Assembly: GCF_900176595.1 (NCBI RefSeq)
Contig: NZ_LT838813.1
Coordinates: 4,730,001-4,794,000, forward strand
DNA from: Aquiflexum balticum DSM 16537
Lineage (GTDB): Bacteria > Bacteroidota > Bacteroidia > Cytophagales > Cyclobacteriaceae
Reading direction: 5' to 3'
DNA length: 64,000 nt
The notes under the pieces were generated by a model. It searched no databases, was not told the DNA's origin, and saw nothing but the letters and a program-made list of their open reading frames with translations. Positions 8,581 to 16,271 of the stretch are shown piece by piece. Position numbers and translations under genes: made by a program. Every line of letters begins with the position of its first letter. Position 1 is the stretch's first letter.

Positions 8581-9498
8581 TTATATCCCAACTTCAATGC
8601 ATTTACATTCGGGATTATGGGTCTTGGCATATGCATAACCTTCAGCCCACCACTGTTTCATTTGCTCGGGATCAAAAACAAGTGAATTATCCGTAAGTCT
8701 TTTTGGGGGTCTGTAAAAATTGATTTTCACTTGCCTTCTTATGCCTTCAAGTCGCCCAATGGTAATGTCATCATTGGAAATCTGATCCAACATAAAATCA
8801 AAAGTACGAACTGTAAGCTCCAGCGCGTTTTTGATAGGCTTTTTTGACTGAATGATTTGTTCTGTTTTGAGTATAATTACATCAATTTCTTCTGCTCCTC
8901 TATAGATGGCTTCAGACAAGGGTACCAAATCTGCAAATCCTCCGTCTGCATACTCAAAGCCATTTTTTTCCAACAAGCTCATAAAAGGAACAAAATTAGA
9001 AGAACCCCAGATCCAGTCACAAAAATCATCATAGCTGTAATCTTTTAACCTTTTGTATTCCACCATATTGGTACTGAGATTGGACAAAGTCACCAAAACA
9101 TCGGCCGGATTGTTTCTCATTTTTTCAAAATCATCTGGATGTATGATTTCCTTAATGAGTTTCCGTAAACTAAGACTTTCACCAAAAGTTTTTTTCCTTT
9201 TGATAAACATTTTGATAATCCCAAAATGGTTGATCCTGGTTTTATAAATACCGTCTTTCTTCGAAATGATCAGCGGACAAGTACTGAAAATCTGATGCTG
9301 ATTGACGGAGGTATAAATTCCTTTTATTTTATCTATTTCTCCAATAGAAAGCAGAGGTACCAATAAACTCCCTGTGGAAGTTCCTAAAAATAATCCATAT
9401 TGATTCCCGCAGTCACGGATCAAAAACTCAGCTATCCCTCCGGCAAAGGCACCTTTGCTGCCTCCCCCCGATATGACCAATGCTTTTGTAGGAAACAT
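8581..9498 (-). CDS. patatin-like phospholipase
   Basis: 305 residues from the ATG at 9498, which directly precedes the domain; an open frame extends upstream only to a TTG at 9585 and is less likely coding. ALVISGGGSKGAFAGG gives the glycine-rich oxyanion loop, GTSTGS at residues 39-44 carries the nucleophile Ser41, and YADGGFADLVP provides the Asp of the Ser-Asp dyad (D-G-G). Patatins are lipid acyl hydrolases. No signal peptide or barrel domain, so a cytosolic or inner-face enzyme. Monocistronic. Confidence 0.92.
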   Translation of the reverse strand: MFPTKALVISGGGSKGAFAGGIAEFLIRDCGNQYGLFLGTSTGSLLVPLLSIGEIDKIKGIYTSVNQHQIFSTCPLIISKKDGIYKTRINHFGIIKMFIKRKKTFGESLSLRKLIKEIIHPDDFEKMRNNPADVLVTLSNLSTNMVEYKRLKDYSYDDFCDWIWGSSNFVPFMSLLEKNGFEYADGGFADLVPLSEAIYRGAEEIDVIILKTEQIIQSKKPIKNALELTVRTFDFMLDQISNDDITIGRLEGIRRQVKINFYRPPKRLTDNSLVFDPEQMKQWWAEGYAYAKTHNPECKCIEVGI

Positions 9499-9782
9499 AT
9501 TTTTCCGGTTTTGAATATTCAGGGAGGAAGATATTTTTATCTGTGGAAAAACGGAAGAAAAACTACGTAAAGTTTCAATTTTCAATCTCGTTTATTTGAT
9601 TTCTGTCGGCTGAAAGACCAATCCCCACTTTCAGAAATTTTAGTTTTGTAAAGCTGCATCAAACAAATAATTCCAATATAATTTTCCTGATGGGAAAAAT
9701 TGACATATCAAAGGGTACAATTGCCATTTAGGGGCCTTCCTATTTGATCCACCTTTGTAGCATAAACAAAAACAAAAAAATT

Positions 9783-10331
9783 ATGAATACTGAAACATTG
9801 AGTTTTAAAGTTCCTACCCTAGAGGAAGTATCAGAAAAAAACAAAGGAATATTGACAGCCATCAAAAATCAGGTTGGATTTATACCCAACATTTTTGCTA
9901 CATATGCCTACTCAGAAAATGCCCTGGAAAGGTATACTACCTTTGCCAATGGTAAAACAACCTTCAACAACAAAGAAAAAGAAGTCATCAATTTGGTCGT
10001 TTCCCAAGTGAATGGCTGCGAATACTGCCAGGCCGCTCACACAGCTATAGGAAAGATGAACGGCTTTACAGATGAACAGGTCATATCGCTAAGAAAAGGA
10101 GAAGCTCCATTCAATGAGAAATTTGATGCATTGGTCAAAACTGCAAAAGCCATCACCCTAAAAAAGGGGAGAATAGAGGATGAGGTCTTGGAAATTTTCT
10201 TCGATGCCGGGTATACCAAAGAAAACCTGGTTGATCTGATTGTCGCAATTGGGGAAAAAACCACAACTAATTTGCTTCACAATGTGACAGGGATTGAAAT
10301 TGACTTCCCAAGAGCTGTAGAGTTGAGTTAA
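9783..10331 (+). CDS. carboxymuconolactone decarboxylase/AhpD-like protein
   Basis: 182 residues from the ATG at 9783 (the frame is open from a TTG at 9744, but the ATG precedes the conserved region). GCEYCQAAHTAIG holds Cys79, Cys82 and His86, the AhpD-type redox CxxC...H motif, and VGFIPNIFATY is the usual upstream signature. Such proteins act as alkylhydroperoxidases with thiol cycling. An AraC-type regulator follows in the same direction after a terminator and may control it. Confidence 0.92.
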   Translation: MNTETLSFKVPTLEEVSEKNKGILTAIKNQVGFIPNIFATYAYSENALERYTTFANGKTTFNNKEKEVINLVVSQVNGCEYCQAAHTAIGKMNGFTDEQVISLRKGEAPFNEKFDALVKTAKAITLKKGRIEDEVLEIFFDAGYTKENLVDLIVAIGEKTTTNLLHNVTGIEIDFPRAVELS

Positions 10332-10351
10332 TAGTTTGGTTTAACTAATTT

Positions 10352-10382
10352 AAAAAGCCATTTCCTTTGGGAATGGCTTTTT
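10352..10382 (+). terminator. intrinsic terminator after the AhpD-like gene
   Basis: AAAAAGCCATTTCC, loop TTTG, then GGAATGGCTTTTT: a 9-bp perfect GC-containing stem flanked by A and T runs. It separates the AhpD-like gene from the AraC gene. Confidence 0.88.
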
Positions 10383-10400
10383 GTAATTAAATTCCGCAAT

Positions 10401-11255
10401 ATGATTCACCAATATAAACATCCAGGTATTTCAGCAAACTTTATCCTTTCTGATGAAATGGACATGGAAGAAGCTTTCCAATATGCCAACCGCCATCTGA
10501 AATTTATCTGGAATAGGGATTCCAAGGATCTGGAAATTGAAGTTGATGGCATAAAACTCATTTTGAAGGCCAATCAGCTTCTTTGTTGCACTTACAATCA
10601 GGACATCAGCATTCCAAAGCAGAACAACAAAATTACACTCCTATTCTTCAATCGGGAGTTTTATTGCATCCACACCTATGATAGGGAAGTTTCCTGTAAT
10701 GGGCTATTGTTTTTTGGGTCTGACTACACTCCAATACTCCAACTCGATGAGGAAGAGATTGAAAGTTTGGGTACTTTAATAGAAGTGTTAAGAAAGGAAT
10801 TCAAAATATCCGACAACAATCAGGAAGAAATGCTGAGGATTTTATTAAAACGGTTTATTATCAGGGCTACCCGAATGGCACGGAAACAATTACTAAAAGA
10901 AAATTCCAAAACTGAAGAAGTGGATATAGTCAGGCAATTCAACAGCTTGGTAGAGGAGCATTTCAAGGGTAAGAAAACCGTAGGCGATTATGCGGAACTT
11001 ATGCATAAATCACCAAAAACCATTGCAAATATCTTTACCAAAGTCAGTAAATTATCACCCCTTCAGGTAATTCATGAGAGGATTGTAGTAGAAGCCAAAA
11101 GATTACTTATCTATACTGAAAGCCCCATCAAATCCATTGGATATGAATTGGGATATGAGGACTATGCACAGTTCAGTAAATTTTTTAAGAAAATGACAGG
11201 GATGTATCCACAGGAATTTCGGGCAAAAAATCCTTCCCTTGGTCAAATGGCATAA
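10401..11255 (+). CDS. AraC-family transcriptional regulator
   Basis: 284 residues. The C-terminal ~100 residues are a double helix-turn-helix: KTVGDYAELMHKSPKTIANI for the first and SIGYELGYEDYAQFSKFFKK for the second, followed by the typical P-x-x-F-R end. The N-terminal ~170 residues are a cupin-like sensing region. The frequent Bacteroidota arrangement of this regulator next to an AhpD/CMD enzyme suggests that it responds to an oxidative or small-molecule signal and acts on the gene at 9783; this is inferred from neighbourhood only. Confidence 0.92.
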   Translation: MIHQYKHPGISANFILSDEMDMEEAFQYANRHLKFIWNRDSKDLEIEVDGIKLILKANQLLCCTYNQDISIPKQNNKITLLFFNREFYCIHTYDREVSCNGLLFFGSDYTPILQLDEEEIESLGTLIEVLRKEFKISDNNQEEMLRILLKRFIIRATRMARKQLLKENSKTEEVDIVRQFNSLVEEHFKGKKTVGDYAELMHKSPKTIANIFTKVSKLSPLQVIHERIVVEAKRLLIYTESPIKSIGYELGYEDYAQFSKFFKKMTGMYPQEFRAKNPSLGQMA

Positions 11256-11517
11256 AATCAAGAGGAGGAATTTGATTTTTGGACTGGAGGGCATTTTAAA
11301 TTTTCGAGGAACCAGATTTTGGTTTTGTCCATACCGGTTAAATTTAAACTTAAATACCAGTCTATTTTTTTCTTTTCCATTAAATTAAAGGATTTGAGGT
11401 CATCCAATAAGAGAATCCCTTACTTCCAATTCAATTTTGAAAATAAAAAATAGTGATATTGTAACATTTAATTAATCATTTTATCAATAACAAAGGCAGA
11501 TTTTATTTTATAAAAAA

Positions 11518-12189
11518 ATGAACGAAATATCCAAACCTGATTACTCGCTTCTTTCTTTTTCTCGAAGAGCAAGACAAAATTCCTGGTTGCACAGGGGGAC
11601 ACTTGGCTTGCGGTTTCTATTATCCATGGGATTTATTCCTACTGGTTTGGTGAAGCTTTTCGGTTTGCCTTTTTCAAATCTGGGAAGTTCAAGTCCTATA
11701 GGTGTCTTTTTTGATATGCTGCTTTCTACAGGAGTTTATTGGCAGTTTCTTGGGGGAATGCAGGTTTTGGCAGGTATTCTGGTGATGTTCAACAGGACAT
11801 TGGCTCTTGGCAGCATCCTTTTCACCGGGATTATGTTGAATATTCTGTTCATTACTATCGGAGTAGGGTTTGGAAATACGGCCTATTTGGCTTTCATGAT
11901 GGTATTGGGCTGCCTTTGGCTTTGCTTTTGGGAATGGGGGAAATTAAGGGTGTTGTTTTTTGATCCTGTTCCGGTTCTTTATCAAAAAGAAGGTAACGGG
12001 TTAAAATCAGTAGAGTTGAGTTTTTTTGAAAAAATCGTTTACGGTATCGGATATGTCTCCGGTATGCTGTTTTTTGGCATGACAAGAGGTCTAAAATTGC
12101 CCTTGGGAACAGAAATATTTTTGGTAGGGATTGGATTGGTTTGTTTGATTGTTGCTTTCATATTGGGTTTTAAAGCCAATAAGAGGTAG
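11518..12189 (+). CDS. DoxX-like integral membrane protein
   Basis: 223 residues with about five or six hydrophobic segments. LRFLLSMGFIPTGLVKLFGL and FLGGMQVLAGILVMFNRTLA resemble the DoxX/DoxD-like fold. The N-terminal 30 residues are polar and cytoplasmic. DoxX members take part in thiosulfate:quinone oxidation, thiol homeostasis or are uncharacterised; nothing nearby specifies which. Single gene preceded by 260 bases of AT-rich DNA without recognisable elements. Confidence 0.75.
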   Translation: MNEISKPDYSLLSFSRRARQNSWLHRGTLGLRFLLSMGFIPTGLVKLFGLPFSNLGSSSPIGVFFDMLLSTGVYWQFLGGMQVLAGILVMFNRTLALGSILFTGIMLNILFITIGVGFGNTAYLAFMMVLGCLWLCFWEWGKLRVLFFDPVPVLYQKEGNGLKSVELSFFEKIVYGIGYVSGMLFFGMTRGLKLPLGTEIFLVGIGLVCLIVAFILGFKANKR

Positions 12190-12286
12190 GCAGAAAGCCT
12201 GCCGGAATAAAAGCAGCTTTCTACTTTATTTAATTGAAGAATGAATTTCTGCCTTATGTCACCAATCTTAGAAAAAGCCAAAAGAA

Positions 12287-12314
12287 GAGATGTTTCGCTA
12301 CGCTCAACATGACG
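12287..12314. repeat. short hairpin repeat (GATGTTTCGCTACGCTCAACAT)
   Basis: An imperfect palindrome, ATGTT-loop-AACAT with a TTCGCTACGCTC centre followed by GACG. Related elements occur at 55952-55976 (ATCCT/AGGAT arms) and near 58918. It resembles the REP-like intergenic sequences common in this phylum. Confidence 0.45.
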
Positions 12315-12339
12315 AACGAGTATATTCCCACATCAGACC

Positions 12340-12388
12340 TCCGTCATCCTTCATCGGTCATCCGTCATCGGACATCCGTCATCCATCA
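12340..12388. repeat. degenerate tandem heptamers (CGTCATC/GGTCATC/GGACATC)
   Basis: Seven units at 7-base period: CGTCATC, CTTCATC, GGTCATC, CGTCATC, GGACATC, CGTCATC, CATCAAA. It is the clearest array of the family besides 24395-24436 and occupies the spacer between the convergent DoxX and GH113 genes. Confidence 0.7.
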
Positions 12389-12410
12389 AAAACACATACC
12401 ACCAACAAAA

Positions 12411-13448
12411 TCAAAACCCAGCAGTATAAAAACTCCTCATCACCTCCTGCGCTTTTTTATTTTGAGGGGTAAAATCAGGATCCCTGTCTCTGGGCTGGGG
12501 GTACCATTTCCAAAAATAGGCACCTGCCAACCAATCCATTTGCCAGGCGGTTTCAAAAAAGGCCTGATAGCAGGCAGCCTGAACATCTTCTGATAAAGCT
12601 ACTTCTTTGCGTTCATTGGGCCAAACCCAAGGCTCGATGGCGGCATCTTCAGTGTTGCAATATCCGATTTCGGTAAAGATGACAGGTTTGTTGAATTTCT
12701 TCTGTACTTTTTCGATTTCTTTGATTCTTCTATTCCAGCCGTTTTTCAAAGATCCTACATCAGGATTGTTTTTGTCAGCCAATGGGAAATAGGCCTGGAT
12801 TCCAATATAATCCAAAGCGTCCCAAAATCTGATTTTTTCGTACTCAGTAAAATTTGCCGCATAGGTCAGCTCTCCACCAAAAACATCCCTGATTTGACCA
12901 ATCAGGTCTCTCCATTCCTTTTCTTTTCCGGAAGTCAGCTCCAATTCCGTTCCGATACACAATATGGGAATCTGATGGGATTCGGCATATTGGGCATAGT
13001 AAAGGATAAATTCAGCGTACTGTCCAAACCATTCTGCCCAGTCTTTTTCCGAGCGCATTTCTATGGCACCGGGCCATTGTCCCCTTACCCAAAGATGGGG
13101 CTTAAGGATAGATTCAATTCCTTTTTCACGGGCCGATGCGGTAGTAAATTCCACCCCTGTGAGGGATTCGCCCCACCACATCCTGTCTGTGTGTTTTTCC
13201 CATTTGATCTCCGGAAGATTGGGGTCAGATTGCCATCCAAAGGGAGTCTGCGAAATATGGGATACCCCAAAGCTGCCCAGCACATCCAATTCCCAGCCTT
13301 CCAATGGCTTTGGACTTCCTACCCAGCAAACTCCTTTTTGCTTGTCCAAAATCTTAATAGCAGGACCATTCTCTGCAGCTTGGTTTTGGTAAGTCCAAAT
13401 TGCAAAAACCAATAAAATCAAAAATCCCAAAAGGAAGGTTTTTTTCAT
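12411..13448 (-). CDS. secreted GH113-like glycoside hydrolase
   Basis: 345 residues with an N-terminal signal peptide or anchor (residues 1-20). The fold is a TIM barrel with glutamates placed as in GH113/clan GH-A enzymes: IGTELEL (Glu168, acid/base candidate) and IFTEIGY (Glu260, nucleophile candidate). GH113 includes beta-1,4-mannanases, so mannan or related hexose polymers are likely, though Bacteroidota members of this type are largely uncharacterised. Its ATG overlaps the stop of the upstream alpha/beta-hydrolase-OsmC gene by 4 bases, which couples a glycosidase to an oxidative-stress-type enzyme, an odd pairing. Confidence 0.82.
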   Translation of the reverse strand: MKKTFLLGFLILLVFAIWTYQNQAAENGPAIKILDKQKGVCWVGSPKPLEGWELDVLGSFGVSHISQTPFGWQSDPNLPEIKWEKHTDRMWWGESLTGVEFTTASAREKGIESILKPHLWVRGQWPGAIEMRSEKDWAEWFGQYAEFILYYAQYAESHQIPILCIGTELELTSGKEKEWRDLIGQIRDVFGGELTYAANFTEYEKIRFWDALDYIGIQAYFPLADKNNPDVGSLKNGWNRRIKEIEKVQKKFNKPVIFTEIGYCNTEDAAIEPWVWPNERKEVALSEDVQAACYQAFFETAWQMDWLAGAYFWKWYPQPRDRDPDFTPQNKKAQEVMRSFYTAGF

Positions 13449-14653
13449 TTGAATTTGGTCTCAATGATGATATCTTCATGTAAGGTCCTGTGGACAGGAC
13501 ATTTATTGGCAATTTCCAAAAGTTTTTCTTTCTTCTCATTATCAAGATCTCCTTTTATTTCAAGATTCCTGGTAAATCTGCTCACTTTTGAAGCTTTTTT
13601 TTCAAAATCCTCGGAATCTTCTTTGTGAACCTTATCATGATCAAGATACACTATAATTTCTTTCAGGTCCCACCCTTTCCTTTGGGTGTACATTTTCAAT
13701 GTCATGACTGTACATGCGCCAAGAGAAGCCATCAAAAGATCATAAGGCGTTGGTCCAAGGTTTGCTCCGCCCACATCTTTGGGTTCATCTGCTAATAGGT
13801 GATGGTATGGGGTTTTGATCTCGGAAGTATAACTTTCACCAAAAAGTCTGACTTTTACCTGATGCCCCTTGATGTCATTTTCTTTTATTTCAATTGGCAG
13901 GTATTTTTTGGACCAAGTACTTATTAACTCACCGGCATATTTACTTTCAATTTCATCTGATAATAAATGATCGGCTCCATCCAAAGAAACGAAACTTTTG
14001 GGATGATGGGCATTTTGATAGAGTTCGGCTGCATTGGATATATCCACAATTTGATCCTGTGGGGAATGAAGAAATAAAAAGGCTTTCCTCATTTTTGAAA
14101 TTAAATCAGGCAGATTTTTGCTTTCCAAATCCTCTACAAAATCATTTTTGATCCTGAAACTCCTCCCTCCGATATTTACCTTGGCAGAACCTTCTTCCTT
14201 TATGGTTGCTATATCAGATTCAAAGAGTTTTTTGACATGTTTGGGATTCGCTGGGGAACCAATAGTGACCACTGCTTCCACATAATCGAGTTCAGCTGCT
14301 GCAAATATCACAGCCGAACCGCCCAAAGAATGGCCGATAAGTAATTTTGGGGCTTCGTATTTTTTTTCTAAAAAATCAGCAGCAGCAAGCAAATCATCAA
14401 CATTGGAGGAAAAACCGGTTTCTTCAAAGTCTCCTTCAGAACTGCCCAAGCCGGTAAAATCAAAACTTAGGACTGCAATTCCCAATTGGGAAAGCGTATT
14501 GCTGATATTGCTGACAGCCTTGAAATTCTTGGAACAGGTAAAGCAATGTGCAAAAATCGCATAAAACCTGGGCGGTTCATCCAAAGGAAGATAAAGCCGG
14601 GCTGACAGTTCATAGCCACCTTTATTTTTGAAATTCAATCTTTCAATTTTCAT
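13445..14653 (-). CDS. bifunctional alpha/beta hydrolase-OsmC family protein
   Basis: 402 residues. Residues 1-250 are an alpha/beta hydrolase with IGHSLGG (nucleophile Ser109), a later SPQDQIVD acid region and GADHLL for the catalytic His. Residues ~265-402 are an OsmC/Ohr-type domain: YDLLMASLGACTVMTLKMY carries the first reactive Cys and KCPVHRTLHEDI the second. OsmC proteins reduce organic hydroperoxides. This fusion is a known architecture in Proteobacteria and Bacteroidota. It is the first gene of a two-gene operon with the GH113-like enzyme. Confidence 0.93.
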   Translation of the reverse strand: MKIERLNFKNKGGYELSARLYLPLDEPPRFYAIFAHCFTCSKNFKAVSNISNTLSQLGIAVLSFDFTGLGSSEGDFEETGFSSNVDDLLAAADFLEKKYEAPKLLIGHSLGGSAVIFAAAELDYVEAVVTIGSPANPKHVKKLFESDIATIKEEGSAKVNIGGRSFRIKNDFVEDLESKNLPDLISKMRKAFLFLHSPQDQIVDISNAAELYQNAHHPKSFVSLDGADHLLSDEIESKYAGELISTWSKKYLPIEIKENDIKGHQVKVRLFGESYTSEIKTPYHHLLADEPKDVGGANLGPTPYDLLMASLGACTVMTLKMYTQRKGWDLKEIIVYLDHDKVHKEDSEDFEKKASKVSRFTRNLEIKGDLDNEKKEKLLEIANKCPVHRTLHEDIIIETKFK

Positions 14654-14675
14654 GGCTCTTTGGTTTATGGTTAAT

Positions 14676-15434
14676 TTATTTGATCAATTCTACCTGGATA
14701 TTTTCCAAAAGAATCTCAGATAGCAATTCCAATTTTCCTTCTTTATACAAATTGCCCATCTGGTCAACAGGTGTGTTTTTGTTTTCGGGCTTATAATTTT
14801 CATAATCCTTGAAAATCAAACCATTGACATTGTGTTGTCGAATGGCTTTTCTGAAACGGACACCTCCCCCATCGGTATGGTAAGAATAGGCCAAGTAATC
14901 AATTAAAAAAGTCTCTTTGTCAAACCAATACAGGAAGATATCATCAAAATCCTCCCCGCCTCCATCTTCTGAAAAAGTGACTTTCACCAAATGGAAAGTT
15001 TTCCCGTCGATTTCATCCTCTCCCAAGTATGTTTTAAATACTGCGGGATCATTGAGTCCATAAGGCAAAAAGGCGAAATAAGCAACAGAATTGACCGATC
15101 TGCTGAAGGCGCCGGTTCGTTCTTCTGTTAACTGAACTTTCTCACCGTTTATAGTTCTTTGGAAACCCTCATTGTTCAGGACATCTTTCACCATTCCTGT
15201 AGAATCAGTGAATTCCCGGATATATTCAAAGCTATTTGGAGATTTGAAAATCTGATAATTTCTGTCCCGGAAATCAAAATTGATTTTAGCCTTCTCAAAT
15301 AATTTGCCTCCATGGGCGGCAATAGACTGGTCCACTATTTTCTGCGCTTCAGATTTCGTTTCGCAGGATTGGAGCATGAGTAAAAAAACGACTGCTGCAT
15401 AAGGCAATAACTTCAAAATGGATAGATTTTTCAT
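14676..15434 (-). CDS. lipoprotein of the AHGG type (DUF6503-like)
   Basis: 252 residues with a lipobox (LMLQSC, Cys24 region) so probably membrane-anchored on the periplasmic or outer face. The conserved start of the mature domain is IVDQSIAAHGGKLFEKAKIN, followed by a LolA-like beta-rich body with WFDKETFLIDYLAYSYHTDG. From memory this matches DUF6503. A paralogue with the same AHGG start and FDPETFLI motif is at 18533, on the far side of the molybdenum hydroxylase operon. Function unknown; LolA/LolB-like lipid or lipoprotein carrying is a plausible fold inference. Confidence 0.72.
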   Translation of the reverse strand: MKNLSILKLLPYAAVVFLLMLQSCETKSEAQKIVDQSIAAHGGKLFEKAKINFDFRDRNYQIFKSPNSFEYIREFTDSTGMVKDVLNNEGFQRTINGEKVQLTEERTGAFSRSVNSVAYFAFLPYGLNDPAVFKTYLGEDEIDGKTFHLVKVTFSEDGGGEDFDDIFLYWFDKETFLIDYLAYSYHTDGGGVRFRKAIRQHNVNGLIFKDYENYKPENKNTPVDQMGNLYKEGKLELLSEILLENIQVELIK

Positions 15435-15514
15435 TCGATGGTTTTTGTTTACAAAATCAAAATTAATGATTTCCGCTCCATATTTACTGATCGGGGCCCA
15501 AACTTAGTGTCTTC

Positions 15515-15698
15515 ATAATGACAGAATTAGAAATTGCCCCTCGTTCCGATAGCTATCGGAATCAGGGAACGTAGAATTTGGTTAATATAGGTGGGGTGGG
15601 AAAAGCGGCGGCGCCGCTTTTCCCACCCCACCTTCTAACAAGACGATCCCGGTGGCCGAGCTTGCCGAGGCCAAATTAAAATGACCTCAATGTCATTA
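15515..15698. repeat. dispersed hairpin repeat, copy A (inverted relative to copy B)
   Basis: Within a 379-base gene-free gap lies an element whose reverse complement matches 58680-58860: both share TAATGACATTGAGGTCA at one end, GGCCTCG inside, a central 45-nt hairpin, then a CCAAATTC..CGTTCC block. In copy A the hairpin is 15589-15633, two 21-nt perfect arms ending AAAAGCGGC around a GGC loop. It also contains TTCCGATAGCTATCGGAA. No ORF is present. It resembles a REP/MITE-like element. Confidence 0.8.
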
Positions 15699-15813
15699 CC
15701 CATTCTGAACATTTTAAATAGTTTAGGGGACTCGCAATGACAAAACACCTGAATACTAAGGTTCTTTTGTTTTTTTTAATTAAATTATAAGCGCTTCATA
15801 ATAGATTTTACTT

Positions 15814-16269
15814 ATGACTACTTCATTTATACTTAATGGAAAAAAAGTTGAAGTCACCGCTGCATCAGATGCAAATCTGCTCTGGACCTTGCGGGAAAGA
15901 CTTCAACTGACAGGAACCAAATATGGCTGTGGAATCTCCCAATGTGGTGCCTGCACGATTCATCTGGATGGCAATCCTGTGAAAGCCTGTGTCCTGCCTC
16001 TGTCAGCCGTAGAAGGCAAAGAGGTCACTACCATTGAAGGTCTTTCTGATGATAATTCCCATCCTTTACAGCAATCATGGATTTCTGAACAAGTGCCTCA
16101 ATGTGGTTATTGTCATTCCGGTCAGATTATGCAGGCGGCTGCCTTGTTAAAGAAAACCCCGAAACCCAACCGGGAAGAAATCATCAAGCACATGAATCCC
16201 ATTTTGTGCAGGTGCGGGACCTACACCAGAATAATGAAAGCCATAGAAAAAACAATCCAAAATAGCTGA
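15814..16269 (+). CDS. iorA: molybdenum hydroxylase small (2Fe-2S) subunit, IorA/CoxS-like
   Basis: 151 residues. The plant-type 2Fe-2S domain has KYGCGISQCGACTIH with Cys39, Cys44, Cys47 and then Cys59; the C-terminal helical domain has QCGYCHSGQ (Cys97, Cys100) and LCRCGTYTRI (Cys132, Cys134). This is the electron-transfer subunit of xanthine oxidase-family enzymes of the two-subunit isoquinoline 1-oxidoreductase type. It precedes the large subunit by 2 bases. No FAD subunit is nearby, consistent with IorAB-type enzymes that pass electrons to a cytochrome or other acceptor. Confidence 0.95.
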   Translation: MTTSFILNGKKVEVTAASDANLLWTLRERLQLTGTKYGCGISQCGACTIHLDGNPVKACVLPLSAVEGKEVTTIEGLSDDNSHPLQQSWISEQVPQCGYCHSGQIMQAAALLKKTPKPNREEIIKHMNPILCRCGTYTRIMKAIEKTIQNS

Positions 16270-16271
16270 TT

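Noticed and set aside
9499-9585. N-terminal extension of the patatin from a TTG codon
   Set aside because: The extra 29 residues are not conserved-looking, and the ATG at 9498 directly precedes the domain.
12340-12388. CRISPR-like array
   Set aside because: Units are 7 bases without spacers and drift in sequence; no cas genes are nearby.
12234-12593. 119-codon plus-strand frame including the heptamer repeat
   Set aside because: It is made mostly of repeat-encoded His/Pro/Ser and antisense GH113 sequence.
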